Source of the DNA: Tolypeutes matacus
Lineage: Eukaryota > Chordata > Mammalia > Cingulata > Chlamyphoridae
Assembly (NCBI GenBank): GCA_026826555.1
Contig: JAKSZT010054458.1
Location: 4,344,901-4,408,900 of the forward strand
DNA: 64,000 nt
Direction: 5' to 3'
Made by a program: the position numbers and the translations under genes. Shown piece after piece: positions 37,161-48,958 of the stretch (position 1 is its first letter; every line of letters starts with the position of its first letter). The notes beneath the pieces are model-generated. The model was not told the DNA's origin, made no database searches, and saw only the letters and a list, made by a program, of their open reading frames with translations.

Positions 37161-37599
37161 TAAAATGACACAATTATCACTGAAATCAAGTAGACCCTCT
37201 TTATATGGTCTCAACTCCTTATATAGGAATATGATAATCAGAAGATTGTTTATACTACTATGAGCTTTTGTCAAGTATTTCTAAAAGCAAAAGATTTTCT
37301 AGTGACAAATTATTTTCCTAGTTCATTGGAAAATATTAAGGAAAGGGACATACCTCTGTTCTATGCTTCCATCAGACATTGGATAGAGAGTGGAACGTGG
37401 CAGTCATTTCACTGAAGGACAGTTTATTGGTATTGTGGTGGGGGTTGGTAACTCCACCCAACAGTCTTACAAAAGTTTAATATTCTTCAAATATGGGCTT
37501 TAATTAGTAGATTGTCATTGGAAAAGCATTTGTATCAGCGATTTTTGTTGTTTGTGGATTCTCACATTGCTCTTAGAAAAGCTCTGTGTTTCTAAAAGA

Positions 37600-37800
37600 T
37601 AGTGTGGCTTGGTAGGAAAAGCAGGGTTCAAATTCCCAGACTCAAAACTGGTGGCTCTACAAGTTTGGACCCTCAGAGGGTTTTTTTTTTTGGTGTTGTT
37701 AAATAGTGAGGATGATAATTCCTCTTTTGCAGAATTGATGTGAAAGTTGAAATGAATGTACTAAAGAATCTATATAAAATAGACATTCTGTGAAAAACAC
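37600..37800 (+). repeat. MIR-like SINE (diverged)
   Basis: 'agcagggttcaaattcccag' (37621) and 'ggatgataattcctcttttg' (37712) fit MIR blocks, separated by a T-run near 37681. Confidence 0.45.
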
Positions 37801-40261
37801 CTATCTCCTTGGGCAACCACAAGAAATAAATAGTTTGATAATTCAAAGCCAGTTACCCAAACTGGGCACTGAAACACCCTGGGCACTGCAGCAAACTCAA
37901 AGTGACATGATAAGATGTCATAAATTTTAAAAGATACAGTGTCATTTGAGGAACTTGCACAGTCTCAAACTCAACATCACTCCCAGTTTGATTACTAAAT
38001 ACCATCATAATACTTCCAATGGTATTATATCTTTGAAAAGCTCTTTTTCTAATGGTTGCTGTTATAAAACATAAGTACCTTATGAAAATCAATGTAGAAC
38101 AGGAAATCATGGTGGCATGGCCAAACTGATTCCAGAATTTGACAAGTTTCTCAGTGCCCAACAGGCAGCATGTTTGATGAGACACAAATACTTCTTAAAT
38201 TGTTTGGACATAACTATTTAATAAATGGAAATTTTAGATATAAATTTTGTTCTAAGACCATCTTGATTAATTACTGAGACACTAAGGGCTTCAGGAATCA
38301 AGAAAGTTAGGATTTATTACTCATTATTGATAAGTGCACAAATTTTCAATTAAAAATGTCCATCAATAGCAGAAGGAAATATACAGTGTGGCACATTCCT
38401 ATGATGTTGTGTTATATAGTGGTAAAAGGTAAAAAACAAGATCTAGTTTAGATAAATCAGCATAATATAAATTATGAGTATAAATTTAAGAGCAACTTGA
38501 TAAAGGAAGCATAAGTATTAAACAACATTTTTTTCTACTGGTATTTTCCTTCACAGAATACTTTGCAGACTCTTTTTAGGCCAATAAACTGGTCAGAAAA
38601 TAAAAGAATGAAACTAACTTGGCACATCAAATCTGCTATACTTCAAAACATGCTAAATGTGAATAAGATGTGATGATACCTTTGGTACCATTTTTTACAA
38701 TTTGGGTTATCTTCTAAGCGTTCCTTAAAATACCTTCCCTGTGTTATTTGATACATGTCTGATAGGCAGAACTCAGGGATTCAGACTCAGTCTGCATAAA
38801 AGATACAAGAAAGTTTTTTTTATTTCCATATTAGTTATAATTTATTATTTTAAATAAAATATATATGAATAAATGTTATGGTATTTACCTAGAAATTTTC
38901 CTAGATCTCATAGCAATATCCTCACTGAAACTTCTTTTGAAAACAATACACACAGACAGTAAAAACCAAAACAAAGTAAAAATCAAAAGTTAATTCCATT
39001 ACATTAGGGAAGTAGCTTTCTTTATCACCTCAGATCATTAGAACCCCTTTCCATTTCTCTTTATTCTGTTCTAGGGATGACACAGTTCAAGTTATCTGTT
39101 TGTAAGGGTGAACTAACAAACTCTATAAACCTCCTTTTCCTGAGAGTGAAAGAAAAAAAAATCTCCACTTTGTGTAAAATCTTAGATATCTAAGTGCTCA
39201 CACACACACACACACAAAATTAACTCTTTCATATATACTCCTATATGACAAAAGACATATAAGTAAATTTACTTCAAAAATTAAGACAGATCTGATATCA
39301 CATATTTTTCTTTGAAGCTGGGCAAATAAGAGTTCTCCAGAAATATAAGGTAATTATGAGTTACTGAAAGTAAGTGATACATTTTTAACATAATCTACTG
39401 AATGAGACATCCTCACTGCTATCAAATAAAATGGTGCATGCATTTCATAATTATAATTGTGTATTTTTATAAAATGCAACTTTAACAAGATTTATAATGA
39501 ACTGTGCAGTATGTTAATATGATAAAGCCTTTCAGATAATTTTTAATGAAATCTAATATGTAAAATATACATGTGGGTATATCTTTATGCTACTTCATAT
39601 GTGAAAATAACCTGTTAGACTTTCCAGATAGACCAGCATAATCAATATTTTATCAGGAATAAACATCAAATAAATATCTAGCACTATTGATAGCCTAAAA
39701 GCCAAAAAAATTTCTATTACAATTTATTAAATAACAATTGAAGATATTTTCTTAATTTCTATTTATCTAGTTTATGAGTAAATAAAGTTTTTGTAGCAAA
39801 CCTCTTTGATAGTAGACCTTAATTACTTATGCTTCAAATTTTTAATCTATTTCTTATTATATTTCTGTATTAATGACCTTTAATTATAAGTCAAATTGTA
39901 ATTTCTAAGGCTATGCTTTCTTCTGGACCAATTCACGTCAATTGTATGACATTAGAATGTTTCCATAAGCTGTTTCAAATATATATTTTTGTCACTCTAA
40001 TCAGGCTAATTATATGTTTTCAGGAGGGCTAAAATATTTGTGGAAATCTGATATTAAAATGGTAGAATTAATTTAAGAAAAATATGCATTTCATATACTT
40101 AATTTAAATGCTTAAGAATTTATAACAGTATTATTGAGTCTTATTTTCTCATACCATGATATATGATGATGTTTATATTTAAGATATAGTTAAGTAACAT
40201 CACCATGAATATTAAGGTTATTATATGTAAATAATATTTACTGAAGTAAATATGGGCAAAA
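37801..40261. other. AT-rich sequence, nothing recognised
   Basis: The open frame at 37853-38185 (minus, 110 residues) has no recognisable motif and no coding neighbour. A (CA)n run lies at 39199-39216. Confidence 0.5.
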
Positions 40262-40400
40262 TTTGTTAAGTCTTTCTAATGAGATAATTCATTTAACCCT
40301 TATAGCAGCTCAAGAGGTAGGTACTATCATCAACATTTTATAGATGGGGAAACTGAGGCAGCACAAAGTTGTAAAATAGTTGTAAAATAATTCTTCTAAG
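40262..40400 (-). repeat. MIR SINE
   Basis: 'aggtaggtactatcatcaac' (40315-40335) then 'tagatggggaaactgaggca' (40342-40362) is the reverse complement of the MIR core. Confidence 0.85.
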
Positions 40401-41358
40401 GAGTCATTTGTGTAATAATGAGCAGAGGCAGAATGAGCACAGAGGGAGAGGCTTCAGAGTCAGCTTATTTGATTTTTATATTTAGCTACTTCTTCTATTT
40501 CTTAATTATGCTCCATATAGCCTGCTTCTAACCACAGTCCCTTTGTTTCAGATAATCATCACTATCTTTCTGCTTTTCTTACTTACACTGTTTCTTTCAC
40601 ATCTCATCATTAGCCAGAATCACTAAGCCCTGCCATTTTTTTCATTCCCACTACTTTCTCAATGAGGGTGCCTTAAACTTTCCTAAATAAAGGATGTACT
40701 TCATACTTTATACCTTTCCCCCTCAGTCACTTCCAAATAATCAGTGAGTATATTTGAAAAAAATAATCATGTCTGATGAAAGACCTGCATTCTTCCATTA
40801 AGAACACTCTGAAGCTATTTTACTTTAGACTTCAAAGTTTTCTGCTATATAAAACACCAGTGGATATTATATGCCTCTCATTTACTATTATCACATCTAA
40901 TACTTTTCTACAATTTAGAAAATCCTTTTATCACATCTTCACAATATTTAGCTTTCTTCAATGAAAGCTCAAAGCACAAACCATTTTGTTTAAGTCAAAT
41001 TATCTTCTGGTTAAACAGATGTGTTTTCTACTTTAGTTGAGCGAGGATTCTCATTTTTCCAAATCCTACATGCACCGTGTTTTTACCCATTACTTTCTCA
41101 AATCTCACAATATTTCTAATTTAACAAATGTCATGCAAAACTCCAATTTTTATTTTAAGAAATCTATACAATTATGTCTTTTGTGTTTTTCTCATATATA
41201 TTGCAGATAATTTTCAATTTATGGTTAATTTTCTATTTTAACTATACTTTAAATAACTACTTCAAATAAATATGTCCCCAATTTTCACTATGCTTTTTCT
41301 TTGAACTTCTACAAATGTAAAATAATATAAAGTAGGTATTTAATAACAAAATAATATT
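40401..41358. other. AT-rich sequence, nothing recognised
   Basis: Possibly the tRNA half of the MIR up to about 40480. Otherwise no gene or repeat recognised. Confidence 0.45.
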
Positions 41359-41535
41359 CATTTGAATATTTTTTCTTTTTTTAATTTTTTTTAATTTTTA
41401 AAAAGATACTTAGATTATGTGAATGTTACAGAAAAATATAGGGCTTTCCATATGCCCCACTTCCCATACCTCTGACAACTTCCCACATAAACATCTTTCA
41501 TTAGTGTGGCACATTCATTGCCATTTGAATATTTT
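41359..41535 (-). mobile_element. L1-tail-like repeat 'X', copy 3, with target-site duplication
   Basis: A 149-bp element (41373-41521) lies between perfect 14-bp direct repeats 'catttgaatatttt' at 41359-41372 and 41522-41535. Its poly(T) start (A-tail on the minus strand) and 5' truncation show an L1-type target-primed insertion. This fixes the 3' end of repeat X. Confidence 0.93.
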
Positions 41536-42933
41536 AATGGTTAGTTTATTTCTCTGAGTTTACTTAAATTTTAGAGTATCTCTCTAAATGTTCTAATCCA
41601 TTTTGATAAACTCACACACATTTGTGTGTTTGTGTGTGTGTGTATATATATATATACACATATATATATATAACAACTCAAAGTCCCATCTCAACATAAT
41701 AAAATCAATTATTGTGGCAAATTACTTTGTTTAAGCCCAGTATGACATGAATTCTGTCCAGACCTTTTCTCTCAGCAACCACATCTCAATATTCCAATAA
41801 ACTAATAAGAGACAGGTACATAATCTTTCTTTAACACAACAACATCAATGAATCATGTATACTTCTTTGGTTTCCTTTCATTTTCCTTTATTTAATATAT
41901 TTTTAAATCAGAATTTTATATACATAACAGGTTTACTAGATTAACTTCTAAAACTTAGTCCTGAGGAATTTCATTTGCACATACTTTTGCTAAAGACCAG
42001 GTTGAAGTCAGGAATTATTTAAGAATAAAAATAAATTAGAGATGACCTTTAAATAATTTTACCCTTGTATAAGTGTATCTATTGAATAAATTGTAAGTAA
42101 TATAATTGCTTTGTCAACAGATATGTGGATTCTGAGTATTGATAGATATTGTTAAATTTTACCTCCAAAAAGTCTTTCTAAATTTACAGTCCAAAAAACA
42201 AGGTGTAATAATAGCTATTTCCCCCAGAACTTAGTCATAATTGACATTATCAAACTTTTAAATTTTTGTCTTTCTTGTGAAAAATAAATGCATTCACTTG
42301 ATGAAAATGATTCTGCGGCTTTCAGTATCACGGTGAATATGAGATCTGATGCACACCACTCTCCACTATCACCAGACTACATATAGAGCACCACCTGAAA
42401 AGCTGCTGATCTCAGCAAAGGTAGATGAGATCTCCAGAGAAATGACACATCCACGTTGGCAACCTCTCTGACAGATAAACTAACAAGTAAGCACAACCAA
42501 TGAAGATCTGAGCATGAATCAAAAGGTGGGCAGGGACTGGGGTAGCCCGTAGCTGGGGTCTCTGAGCTGCCCTCATCCTAGAGTAGAAGCAGAAATTTGT
42601 CACTACTATGGGCTAAAGAAATGAAAGAAGCAAACTCTTGTTGATTAAAGCATCTTCAAGATAAGCATGCAGGGCTTCCGTAGATAAAAATCAAACATCA
42701 TTTCATAAGGGAAGATTGCCAAATATAAAAGAAGGCTAATGACTCATCAATGGAAGTCCAGAAAACTATTTATCTACCTATCCATCCATCCATTTATGTA
42801 TTTATTATATTTAAATGTTCTTAATTTTATATAATTTCACACTTCTAGAAAAGTTACAAGAGTGCCATAGGAATTCAGGTATACCATTTATTCATGTTAC
42901 CTAAATATGAAAATTTAACTCTCTCACCTCCTC
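41536..42933. other. AT-rich sequence with a (TG)n(TA)n tract
   Basis: Simple sequence at 41621-41672. A GC-richer stretch at 42310-42610 has no recognised identity. No gene seen. Confidence 0.45.
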
Positions 42934-43010
42934 TCTCCCTCTGTCTCTGTCTCTGTTTCTCACTCTAAATCTTTCTTCCTCTCTTCTCCTCTTTCTATTT
43001 CTCTTTATCA
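42934..43010. repeat. Pyrimidine-rich (CT/TTTC) tract
   Basis: A long C/T-only stretch with CTCT and CTTT words, next to an old LTR end. Confidence 0.8.
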
Positions 43011-43019
43011 CTCTTTCTA

Positions 43020-43150
43020 TCTCCATGGCCCTACCAACAACTTGATTTCAGACTTCTAGTCTGCAGAATTGTAAGAAAATTAATTTCTGATGTTTTAAGC
43101 TAACAGATTTGTAGTAATTGGTTATGACAGAATTAAGAAATGAACACAAT
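43020..43150 (+). mobile_element. MLT1-like LTR 3' end (sense)
   Basis: 'ctgcagaattgtaagaaaat' then 'taatttctgatgttttaagc' reads like the 3' part of an MLT1 LTR in sense. The poly(A) signal is mutated. It is the only plus-strand LTR remnant I recognised. Confidence 0.55.
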
Positions 43151-44071
43151 GATAAATACAGCCTAGCCCAATTCCTCAAAACTTTGAAAACACTTATCGG
43201 GGGCAGACGATCCCAAGGACTCAGAGATATTGCCCAGAAACTGGTCCAAGCCTGTCTGAAGTCAGGCCTTTCTTTGTAATATGCAGTGTTTGAGCAACCC
43301 AGGACTGCTGGGTTAACCCTTTCTTGCTCAACTTCATAACATTTAATAACAATCTCTTTATTGTTTAACTGTTAAGCAGAGCCTCTTGAATTTCAGTGAT
43401 GAAATAAAGGGAATTAATGTATTTGTACTGAGTTTCATTATACATATTTTACTATATTGTTAATATTAATATTTTGCCTATAACTCGAATTCAACACTTT
43501 TCCTATTATCTAGACATAGATCTGTACCTAGTTTATTTAGTGCTCATTTAAATTCCACCAGATTCTTAAGATGTCATACCATGCCTTTCCTATTTTGAAG
43601 TCTTTATTTTAACCTACCACATAGTTGGTCTCCATTTTCTGATTTGGATTTTTCTCTCCAATAACAATTTTTGCTGTGACTGGGTGCATCCATGCACAAA
43701 TGTCTGTGTCTGTGTATGGGTGTATGTTTTCATATGTGTTTTTCTCAATATCCTATATTTTCTGGAATATACATTTAGCAGTTTGCATTTTTTAAATCTT
43801 TGTTTTCTTGAAGGTGGCTATTTTTATTTATTTTCCATATTTTGGGTGTATTTTCTCACTTTACTCCAAATCTTAATGGATTAGGAAAATATTACTTCCC
43901 TGAAGGTATTTTGAAATTGTATGCACTTCATTGGCCAGGTGTTCATCTATAAAATTTTGCCTTTTTTACTTTTTAATTTTTCTAAGATTTGAGGTCGTTT
44001 TTATATGTCAAGGGTAGCAAAAATTGCCAATTGTTAGAATAGCAGAATATCAAGTTTTATGATTTAATGAC
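43151..44071. other. Nothing recognised
   Basis: 43180-43320 is GC-richer, perhaps an old LTR piece. No gene seen. Confidence 0.4.
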
Positions 44072-44522
44072 TGTATTAGTCAGGGTTCTCTCAGGAAACA
44101 GAATCAAAAGGAGATATCTGTCAATAATATGAGATTTTATAAGAGTCCCTCATGCAACCATGGGGATGCACAAGTCCAGGTTCCTCAGGCAGGCTGCAAA
44201 CCAGGGGCTCCAATGAAAGTCCAATGAAAGGTCCTTGATGAGTTTCTGGGAGAAGTTGGCTGTCCAAAGACGAGCTGGAAAATTCTCTCTGAATACTGAA
44301 ATAACTTCCCCTTTTAAGGCATTGAAATGATTGGATAAAAGCGTCACCCATTGTGATGCAAACTCCCTGATTGATGTAGATGAAATCAGCCATCCATGCA
44401 GTAAACTCACTGGTGATCAAAGTCCATAAATGCTCTTGTATTACAATTAGCCCAACGCTTGCTGGACCTAACACCTGGACACAATTACCTGGCTGAGCTG
44501 ACACATTAGCCTAACCATTACA
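44072..44522 (-). mobile_element. ERV-L 3' LTR
   Basis: The minus strand starts 'tgtaatggttaggctaatgt' at 44522 and ends '...ctgactaataca' at 44072, giving TGTA/TACA inverted ends over 451 bp. It lies directly beyond the dUTPase end of the pol remnant in the same orientation. The 127-residue open frame across it (44121-44504) is not a viral protein I recognise. Confidence 0.82.
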
Positions 44523-44977
44523 GTCTAACCCTTGTCAACTCGACAACCATACACATTACACTAAACCATAGTTAGTCTCTAAATAAAAACAATAGCAGAC
44601 AAGCATACATATATATTTCCACCTAACAATGTTCAACTCCCTTGCGTACAACTGGAAATGCATTTATTCCCCACAGAATAGGGTGCATGTCCTTGGGTAA
44701 TATTCACTCTTAAACTTGACATCCTTAAGTATTATGATGTGAAATTAATACAACTTTTCATATGATAGGGGAAAAGTTTGGGGAAGAAAACAAAGAAATT
44801 CGTTTTGTGTACATATACAATCATACTCATAACGAAACAAGGAAGAAGGGTTCATGACTATTTCAGTCCTTGTTTTTGTAACTGGTCACATAGTCGAAGT
44901 TTATATTTATCACTACCTTCTTCCACTACCCAGTCCATGTTCCCGTTACCTTCAGCAAGCCCTTCAGCTGGCCGTGG

Positions 44978-45388
44978 TTATTTGCCTGGTGGGGTGACCC
45001 AAACTTTCATTCCCGAAGATTCTGGACCATTGTTATTCCTGTTTGAATTGATTTCTTGCAGTTTTCCATTGACTTTAATCACAGGGCATGGCAGTACTAG
45101 GAGATGTCCTAAAGGATCTCCTGCATTCCAGGCAAACTCTTCATTCTCCCCACTATGTAGATGTAGACCTATTTCCCCTTGATAGTCAGGATCAATAATC
45201 CCAGCCAGTACAGTAATTCCCTTCTTTGCCTGTTGATTCACAGGTAAGAGGAACCCAAAGTGGCCAGGTGGCAGACTTAACTTCCATTTCAAAGGAATAA
45301 TTGTTGTATTCCCTGGTGGCAGCACTCCTCCTTTTGGGACTAAAACCTGTAGACCAACAGAGCTTAAGGTTGCAGGGACAGGAAGCAA
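44978..45388 (-). pseudogene. ERV-L dUTPase domain
   Basis: The dUTPase hydrolyses dUTP to dUMP so that uracil is kept out of viral DNA, and its position after integrase marks the ERV-L group. This 136-residue frame stays open. It contains the 'LPPG' turn, 'GHFGFLLP', the motif-3-like 'GIIDPDYQGEIGL' with its aspartate, and the motif-4-like 'GDPLGHLLVLP'. The C-terminal glycine-rich motif usual in dUTPases is not evident, and the frame has no starting context of its own because it belongs to the Pol polyprotein. It is unlikely to be expressed. Confidence 0.88.
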
Positions 45389-45399
45389 AAGTTTTCCTA

Positions 45400-46285
45400 G
45401 TGGGTCACTAGGGGTAATAGTGAGGGTACCATTCCCATTTCTACCCCTTGATTCCTGGACCTATTGATCCTGGTTATGGGTGAAAAAGCACCCTAGAAAG
45501 AATGCTGATTTAGAGCATACAAAGCCTCCTGGAGAACATTGCCCCAGCCCTGCAAGGTATTACCACCTAGTTGGTGCCTTAATTGAGTCTTCAAAAGGCC
45601 TTCCACTGTTCTATTAATCCAGCTGCTTCAGGGTGATAGGGAGTATGGTAAGACCAGTGAATTCCATGGGCTTGTGTCCATTCCTGCACATCATTTGCTG
45701 TGAAATGGGTTCCTTGATCAAAAGCAATGTTGTGTGGAATGCCATGGCAGTAGACAAGACATTCAGTAAGTCCACGGATGGTAGTTTTGGAAGAAGCATT
45801 GCATGCCAGAAATGCAAACCCATAACCAGAATATGTGTCTATTACAGTTAAAACAAATTGCTGCACCTTCCATGGTGGAAGTGGCCCGATGTAGTCAACC
45901 TGCCATCAGGTAGCAAGCTGGTCGTCTCGAGGAATTGTGCCATATCAAGGGCTGAGTGTGGGTCTCTGTTGCTGGCAGATTGGACATTCAGCAGTGGCTG
46001 TAGCCAAGTCATCCTTGGTAAGGGGAATCCATGTTGCTGAGCCCATGCATAAGCTCCACCCCTACCTCCATGGCCACTTTGTTCATGAGCCCATCGGACA
46101 ATGACAGGAGTGGCTGGGGAAAGAGGCTGATAATTAGCTACAGAGTGGGCCATCTTATCCAGTTGATTATTATACTCTTCCTCTGCTGAAGTCACCCTCT
46201 GGTGAGCATTCATGTGGTAACAAATCTATTCATGTATTTTGCCCACACAGAAAGGTCTATCCACATACCTCTTCCTTAACCTCCT
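45400..46285 (-). pseudogene. ERV-L integrase, broken
   Basis: The integrase inserts viral DNA into the host genome. The zinc-binding part shows 'HEQSGHGG' in the frame 45848-46213 and C-P-I-C in another frame (about 45970-45990), so a frameshift splits the HH and CC halves. The catalytic core is open at 45591-45866: the first aspartate in 'VIDTYSGYG', the second in 'AFDQGTHF', and the glutamate in 'PEAAGLIEQW'. All three acidic residues are kept. The C-terminal DNA-binding part (45400-45590) is present only as broken sequence. Confidence 0.87.
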
Positions 46286-46289
46286 TGTC

Positions 46290-47100
46290 ACCAATTTTCC
46301 AATCATGTTCCTTCCAAGTCCCTGACCATCCAGCCAAACCATTGGCAATAGCCCATGAATCAGTGTACAAATGCACCTTTGGCCATTTCTTATTCCAGGC
46401 AAAATGAACAACTAGGTGCACTGCTCAGTTCTGCCCACTGGGAATATTTGCCCTCACTGCTATCCTTCAAGGATGTCCTAGAAAAGGGCTTCAGTGCCGC
46501 AGTTGTCCACTTTCGGTTGGTACCTGCATATCATGCAGAACCATCTGTAAACCAGGCCCGAGTTTTCTCATCTTCAGTCAACTGATTGTAAGGGACTTAA
46601 GAGGCCAAACTGCAGGCTGGGAAAGAGAAGGTAACATGGCAGGGGTTGTGACCATGGCATTTGGGCTACTTCCTCATATAACTTACTTGTGCCTTCAGGA
46701 CCTGCTCGAGTCCTATCTCGTATATACCACTTCCACTTTATTATGGAGTGCTGCTGTGCACGCCCAACTTTATGGTTTGGTGGGTCAGACAATACCCAGC
46801 TCATAACAGGCAACTCAGGTCTCATGGTAACTTGATGGCCCCTGGTTAAGCATTCAGTCTCTACTAAGGCCCAGTAGCAAGCAAAAAGCTGCTTCTCAAA
46901 AGGGGAGTAGTTATCAGCAGAGGATGGCAAGGATTTGCTCCAAAATCCTAAGGGTCTGTGTTGTGATTCCCCTGTAGCGACCTGCCGAAGGCTCCAGACA
47001 CCATCTCTATCTGCCACTGAAACTTGCAGCACCATTGGGTCTGCTAGATCATATGGTCCAAGTGGTAGTGCAGCTAGCACAGCAGCCTGGACTTATCACA
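46290..47100 (-). pseudogene. ERV-L connection and RNase H, broken
   Basis: RNase H removes the RNA strand of the RNA-DNA hybrid during reverse transcription. The frame 46574-47080 (168 residues) holds the connection part, with 'LGFWSKSLPSSADNYSPF' and 'KQLFACYWALVETE'. RNase H follows: 'WFTDGSA' near 46535-46561 (then a stop), an A-E-L block near 46425, and 'YTDSWAIANGLAGW' near 46325-46366. The three acidic residues D, E, D are therefore recognisable but fall in sequence broken by at least two stops or frame changes. Confidence 0.82.
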
Positions 47101-47110
47101 GAGCCTACTC

Positions 47111-48059
47111 TTATTCTGATCCCCAATCAAAACTAGCAGCTTTTCTGGTCACTGAGTAAATGGGCTGGAGTAGCACACCCAAATGAGGAATGTGTTGTCT
47201 CCAAAACCCAAAGAGGCCAACTATGCGTTGTGCCTGCTTTTTGGTCATAGGAGGGGCCAAGTGCAATAGCTTATCCTTTACTTTACACCAGATCTCTCTA
47301 CAGGCCCCACACCACTGAACACCTAGAAATTTCACTGAGGTAGAAAGACCCTGTATTTTTGTTGGATTTAACTCCCTTCTCTCTCACACAAATGCCTTAA
47401 CAATAAATCTAGAGTCTTTGCTACTTCTTGTTTAGTAGGTACTATCAACATATCATCAATATAATGGACCAGTGTGATGTCTTGTGGGAGGAAGAGATGA
47501 TCAAGATCCCTGTGGACAATATTATGACATAGGGCTGGAGAGTTGATATACTCCTGAGGCAGGACAATGAAGATATACTGCTGGCCTTTCCAGCTGAAAG
47601 CAAACTGTTTCTGGTGGTCCTTACTAATGGCAATTGAGAATAAAGCATTTGCCACATCAACAGCTACATACCAGGTACCAGGGGATGTGTTGATTTGCTC
47701 AAGCAATGATACCACATCTGGGACAGCAGCAGCAATTGGACTAACCATCTGGTTAAGTTTACCATAATCTACCATGATCCTCCAAGATCCACCTGTTTCC
47801 TGCACAGGCCAAATAGGAGAGTGAATGGGAATGTGGTGGGAATCACCACCCCTGCATTCTTCAAATCCTTGATGGTGGCACTAATCTCTGCAATCCCTAC
47901 AGGGATCCGGTATAGCCTTTGATTTACTATTTTGCTAGGCAGGGGCAGTTCTAGAGGCTTCCACTTGGCCTTTTCAACCATAATAGCCCTCACTCCACAA
48001 GTCTGGGATCCAATGTGGGGATTCTGCCAGTTACCGAGTATGTCTATTCCAATATGCAT
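47111..48059 (-). pseudogene. ERV-L reverse transcriptase, broken
   Basis: The reverse transcriptase copies viral RNA into DNA. Three frames cover it: 47769-48059 (fingers start, 'KWKPLELPLPSKIVNQ'), 47368-47805 (fingers and palm) and 47111-47335 (thumb, '[11 protein letters not shown]'). The catalytic Y-I-D-D at about 47449-47466 is intact. A frameshift lies near 47800, and a stop or frame change follows near 47365. The 145-residue palm frame is among the longer open stretches in the window. Confidence 0.9.
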
Positions 48060-48300
48060 TCTGGAACAGGGGAAATAACCACAGAATGGGTCCGGGGACT
48101 CACTGGACCCACTGTGAGACGGACCTGAGCTAAGACTTCATCAATCACCTGACCTCCATAAGCCCCTATTCTGACTGGTGGACCACAGTGAAGTTTTGGG
48201 TCTCCTGGAATTAATGTGACTTCTGAGCCAGTGTCTAATAATCCCCAAATGTCTGATCATTGCCTTTTCCCCAATGCACAGTTACTATGGCAAAAGGGCC
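48060..48300 (-). pseudogene. ERV-L protease remnant
   Basis: The aspartic protease cuts the Gag-Pol precursor. On the minus strand the active site reads L-L-D-T-G-S-E-V, with the D-T-G codons at 48227-48235. The frame then runs to a stop near 48050, where a single-base loss separates it from the RT frame. The N-terminal side fades out by about 48480. Confidence 0.78.
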
Positions 48301-48499
48301 TAAGTCTCCCTGGGGAAAGGTGGGAAGAAGATTAACAGTGTAAATTTTTGTCAGCTTAACAGGATCCTTCCTAATGGGGACCTAGCCTTCTCCTCATTCA
48401 AGGGGCTCTGGGGCTGGAAACTATCTCAAGTCCAGGAACTATTCTTTCCCAATTGAATGGACTTGGGACTCTTGTGGAAAATTACATGCCTATAGAATT

Positions 48500-48805
48500 T
48501 AAGGTAATTTCTGAAATCTCAATTTGATTCAATTTATCTAAATACCTGTCCTTGGGCCAGTAACATGATCTTTTGATTACTGTGGCTTTGTAATACTATT
48601 TATTTTCATTTTAACAAGATAACAGCGAATGAACCCTAGGTCTCATACATGGGAAGCAGGTGCGCAACCACTGACGTACGTACACCCACTCTGTTTTGTA
48701 ATACTTTTAAGATTAGAGATTCTGAGTCCCTCAACTTCCTTCTTTTTCAAGATCATTTTGGTTATTTGGGGCCACTTACATTTCCACATAAATTTGATGA
48801 TTGAT
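48500..48805 (-). mobile_element. Antisense L1 ORF2 fragment
   Basis: 'gggccagtaacatgatcttt' (48555-48575), 'gattactgtggctttgtaat' and 'atttccacataaatttgatg' (48779-48799) are reverse-complement L1 ORF2. A SINE fragment splits it. It ends where an LTR fragment starts at 48806. Confidence 0.75.
48598..48694 (-). mobile_element. tRNA-derived SINE fragment with target-site duplication
   Basis: Flanked by direct repeats 'tttgtaatact' at 48587-48597 and 48695-48705. The minus strand reads 'cagtggttgcgcacctgctt' and 'cctagggttcattcgctg', the A-box and B-box region of a tRNA-type SINE, then a short A-rich tail. Only the tRNA head remains. Confidence 0.82.
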
Positions 48806-48958
48806 GTCTTAGTTTGATAAAGTATCAGAAATGGGTTGGCATTTATAATGGGGATTTCATTTAGGGTAAAAAACTTAGAGTTCCAAGGTCATGACCTGTC
48901 AAAATCATGGCATCAGCTCTGGTGGTCCTGGGGCCTGCCATGTGGCAATTTGTTTGTC
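48806..48958 (-). mobile_element. MaLR-like LTR fragment
   Basis: 'tgtcttagtttgataaagta' then 'gaaatgggttggcatttata' is the end region of a xenarthran-looking MaLR LTR, in the same orientation as the other copies. The rest is missing. Confidence 0.55.

Larger units (their letters stand above)
44523..48480 (-). mobile_element. ERV-L internal region (pol), truncated at its 5' side
   Basis: Class III endogenous retrovirus of the ERV-L group, recognised by the order protease, RT, RNase H, integrase, dUTPase on the minus strand with no env. Domain spacing is near normal, but about ten frameshifts or stops interrupt it. Gag and the 5' LTR are absent: the sequence changes to antisense L1 at about 48480-48500. 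Confidence 0.9.

Noticed and set aside
37853..38185. 110-codon minus-strand frame
   Set aside because: No motif, no splice or promoter context, and no neighbouring exon-like sequence.
44121..44504. 127-codon open frame on the minus strand
   Set aside because: It lies entirely within the ERV-L LTR and matches no viral or host protein motif I know.
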